From Erythrobacter sp. 3-20A1M (GTDB lineage Bacteria; Pseudomonadota; Alphaproteobacteria; Sphingomonadales; Sphingomonadaceae), in NCBI RefSeq assembly GCF_018636735.1, contig NZ_CP045200.1:2696001-2760000 (forward strand): a DNA stretch of 64,000 bases, given 5' to 3'. A program made the translations under genes and the position numbers. Of the stretch, positions 62,567-64,000 are shown piece after piece. Under the pieces are notes generated by a model. That model had not been told where the DNA came from. It was given only the letters and a program-made list of their open reading frames with translations, and ran no database searches. Each line of letters starts with the position of its first letter. The first letter of the stretch is position 1.

Positions 62567-64000
62567 ATGCAACTCGTTATCGTCGAGTCGCCGGCCAAGG
62601 CGAAAACCATCGAGAAATATCTGGGCAAGGACTTCAAGGTCCTCGCCAGCTACGGCCACGTCCGCGACCTGCCGCCCAAGGACGGCAGCGTGCGCCCGGA
62701 CGAGGATTTCGCGATGGACTGGGAGCTCTATCGCGACAAGCAGAGCCGCTTCAAGGAGATCAGCGACGCGGCGAAGAAGGCCGACCGGCTGGTCCTCGCA
62801 ACCGACCCCGACCGCGAGGGGGAGGCGATTTCGTGGCACGTTCGCGAGCTGCTGGGCAAGCGCAAGGCGCTGCCCGCGAAGGTCGAGCGGGTGACCTTCA
62901 ACGCGATCACGAAGAACGCGGTGACGGAGGCGATGGGGCGTCCGCGCGATCTCGATCACGATCTGATCGACGCTTACCTCGCGCGCCGGGCGCTCGACTA
63001 TCTTTATGGCTTCACCCTGTCGCCGGTGCTGTGGCGGCGGCTGCCCGGCGCGAAGAGCGCGGGCCGCGTACAGTCGGTCGCGCTCCGCCTGATCGTCGAT
63101 CGCGAGCGCGAGATCGAGGCGTTCAAGCCGGACGAATACTGGTCGGTCGTCGCCAAGATGGAGCAGGACGGCACCGCCTTCGACGCGCGGCTGGTGCGCT
63201 TCGACGGCGAGAAGCTCGACAAACTGACGCTCGGCAACGAAGGCAGCGCTATGAAGGCGAAGGAAGCGGTCGAGCAAGGCCGCTTCACGATCCAGGAGAT
63301 CGAGACCAAGCCGCTCACCCGCAATCCCTCGCCGCCCTTTACGACGTCGACCTTGCAGCAGGAGGCGGCGCGCAAGCTCGGCTTCTCCGCCAGCCACACG
63401 ATGCGGCTGGCGCAATCGCTCTACGAAGCGGGCGCGATCACCTATATGCGGACCGACGGCGTGCAGATGGATGGCAGCGCCATCTCCGCCTGTCGCAAGG
63501 CGATCAGCGAGCGCTATGACGGGCATTACCTGCCGGAAAAACCGCGCCATTACAGCACCAAGGCGAAGAATGCTCAGGAAGCGCACGAGGCGATTCGCCC
63601 GACCAATTTCCTGCAATCGCGCACCGGTTCGGGCGACGAGGCGAAGCTTTACGACCTGATCTTCAAGCGCGCGATGGCGAGCCAGATGGCGCCGGCGCGG
63701 TTGGAGCGTACCACCGTCACCCTGCTCGACGCGAGCGGCCGGCACGAACTGCGCGCGACCGGCCAGGTGGTGAAGTTCCCCGGCTTCTTCGCGGTCTATC
63801 AGGAGGGGCGTGACGACAGCGAGGACGAGGACGACAACCTGCTGCCGGGCATGCACAAGGGCGATTGCCCGGCCAAGACGGGCGTCGAGGCGAACCAGCA
63901 CTTCACCCAGCCGCCGCCGCGCTTTTCCGAAGCGAGCCTGGTCAAGCGGCTGGAGGAACTGGGCATCGGGCGGCCCTCGACCTATGCCAGCACGATCCAG
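62567..64000 (+). CDS. topA: DNA topoisomerase I, N-terminal part (3' truncated by window edge)
   Basis: The first 478 codons of a type IA topoisomerase: Toprim domain (MQLVIVESPAKAKTIEKYL, ATDPDREGEAISWH), LDYLYGFTLSPVLWRRL, SAGRVQSVALRLIVDRE, the catalytic tyrosine in AITYMRTDG, and SEASLVKRLEELGIGRPSTYAS. It relaxes negative supercoils. The usual length is 800-900 residues, so the rest, including C-terminal zinc or basic repeats, is outside. The ATG at 62567 matches the normal family start. YMRTDG replaces the more usual YMRTDS. Confidence 0.97.
   Translation, partial: MQLVIVESPAKAKTIEKYLGKDFKVLASYGHVRDLPPKDGSVRPDEDFAMDWELYRDKQSRFKEISDAAKKADRLVLATDPDREGEAISWHVRELLGKRKALPAKVERVTFNAITKNAVTEAMGRPRDLDHDLIDAYLARRALDYLYGFTLSPVLWRRLPGAKSAGRVQSVALRLIVDREREIEAFKPDEYWSVVAKMEQDGTAFDARLVRFDGEKLDKLTLGNEGSAMKAKEAVEQGRFTIQEIETKPLTRNPSPPFTTSTLQQEAARKLGFSASHTMRLAQSLYEAGAITYMRTDGVQMDGSAISACRKAISERYDGHYLPEKPRHYSTKAKNAQEAHEAIRPTNFLQSRTGSGDEAKLYDLIFKRAMASQMAPARLERTTVTLLDASGRHELRATGQVVKFPGFFAVYQEGRDDSEDEDDNLLPGMHKGDCPAKTGVEANQHFTQPPPRFSEASLVKRLEELGIGRPSTYASTIQ

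Noticed and set aside
1-64000. tRNA, rRNA, CRISPR arrays, prophage or insertion sequences
   Set aside because: No cloverleaf, spaced direct repeats, integrase, transposase or target duplication was recognised.

Overview
This GC-rich, densely coding window looks like the chromosome of an alphaproteobacterium, most likely a sphingomonad or Erythrobacter-like member of the Sphingomonadales. The support is a Shemin-type 5-aminolevulinate synthase, TonB-dependent receptors tied to glycoside hydrolase loci, a Caulobacter-like Weimberg xylose pathway, the carboxyspermidine-type polyamine route, and many 1-4 nt stop/start overlaps with GTG starts. No rRNA, tRNA, CRISPR array or insertion sequence was seen.

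Bases 1-30300 are a hemicellulose utilisation region. It starts with the 3' end of a TonB-dependent receptor. A minus-strand operon follows (two tandem GH3 enzymes and a GH10 xylanase), diverging from a plus-strand operon of GH67 alpha-glucuronidase, a LacI-type regulator and xylonate dehydratase (xylD). Next is a minus-strand operon xylX-xylB-xylC-acetylesterase-GH5 mannanase, which diverges from a GH43 enzyme. The remaining genes are a GH27 alpha-galactosidase with a frameshifted GH5 carrying two repeated C-terminal domains, a lipoprotein GH3 with a JmjC/cupin-like protein, and a PA14-containing GH31 alpha-xylosidase. Four 14-bp palindromes (consensus TGGTAGCGCTACCA) lie at the heads of these operons and are probably sites for the locally encoded LacI protein. 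Together the enzymes would debranch and cut xylan, and possibly galactomannan and xyloglucan, and oxidise xylose toward 2-oxoglutarate. The last Weimberg enzyme (xylA) and a sugar transporter are not in the window.

Bases 30300-39950 hold a ROK sugar kinase, a lipoprotein 5'-nucleotidase, an Oar-like TonB-dependent receptor, a 2-oxoglutarate/Fe(II) oxygenase, a concentrative nucleoside transporter and a YhhQ-type queuosine-precursor transporter, perhaps a nucleotide-scavenging group. Bases 40000-47950 hold malate synthase G, a trehalose cluster (otsB, GH15, otsA, a tyrosine phosphatase) and thioredoxin reductase. Bases 47960-54700 hold two MAPEG proteins and a polyamine block: carboxy(nor)spermidine dehydrogenase, a macrodomain protein, a small DMT-like membrane protein, carboxynorspermidine decarboxylase, and an ornithine decarboxylase behind a structured leader.

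Bases 53900-64000 carry a WYL regulator diverging from a glutathione S-transferase, a frameshifted metallo-beta-lactamase-like gene, hemA, murI, plsY, dprA, an unrecognised membrane protein, a proline-rich secreted VWA protein, and topA, which runs off the end.

All calls come from reading the sequence and from remembered family knowledge; no database search was run.
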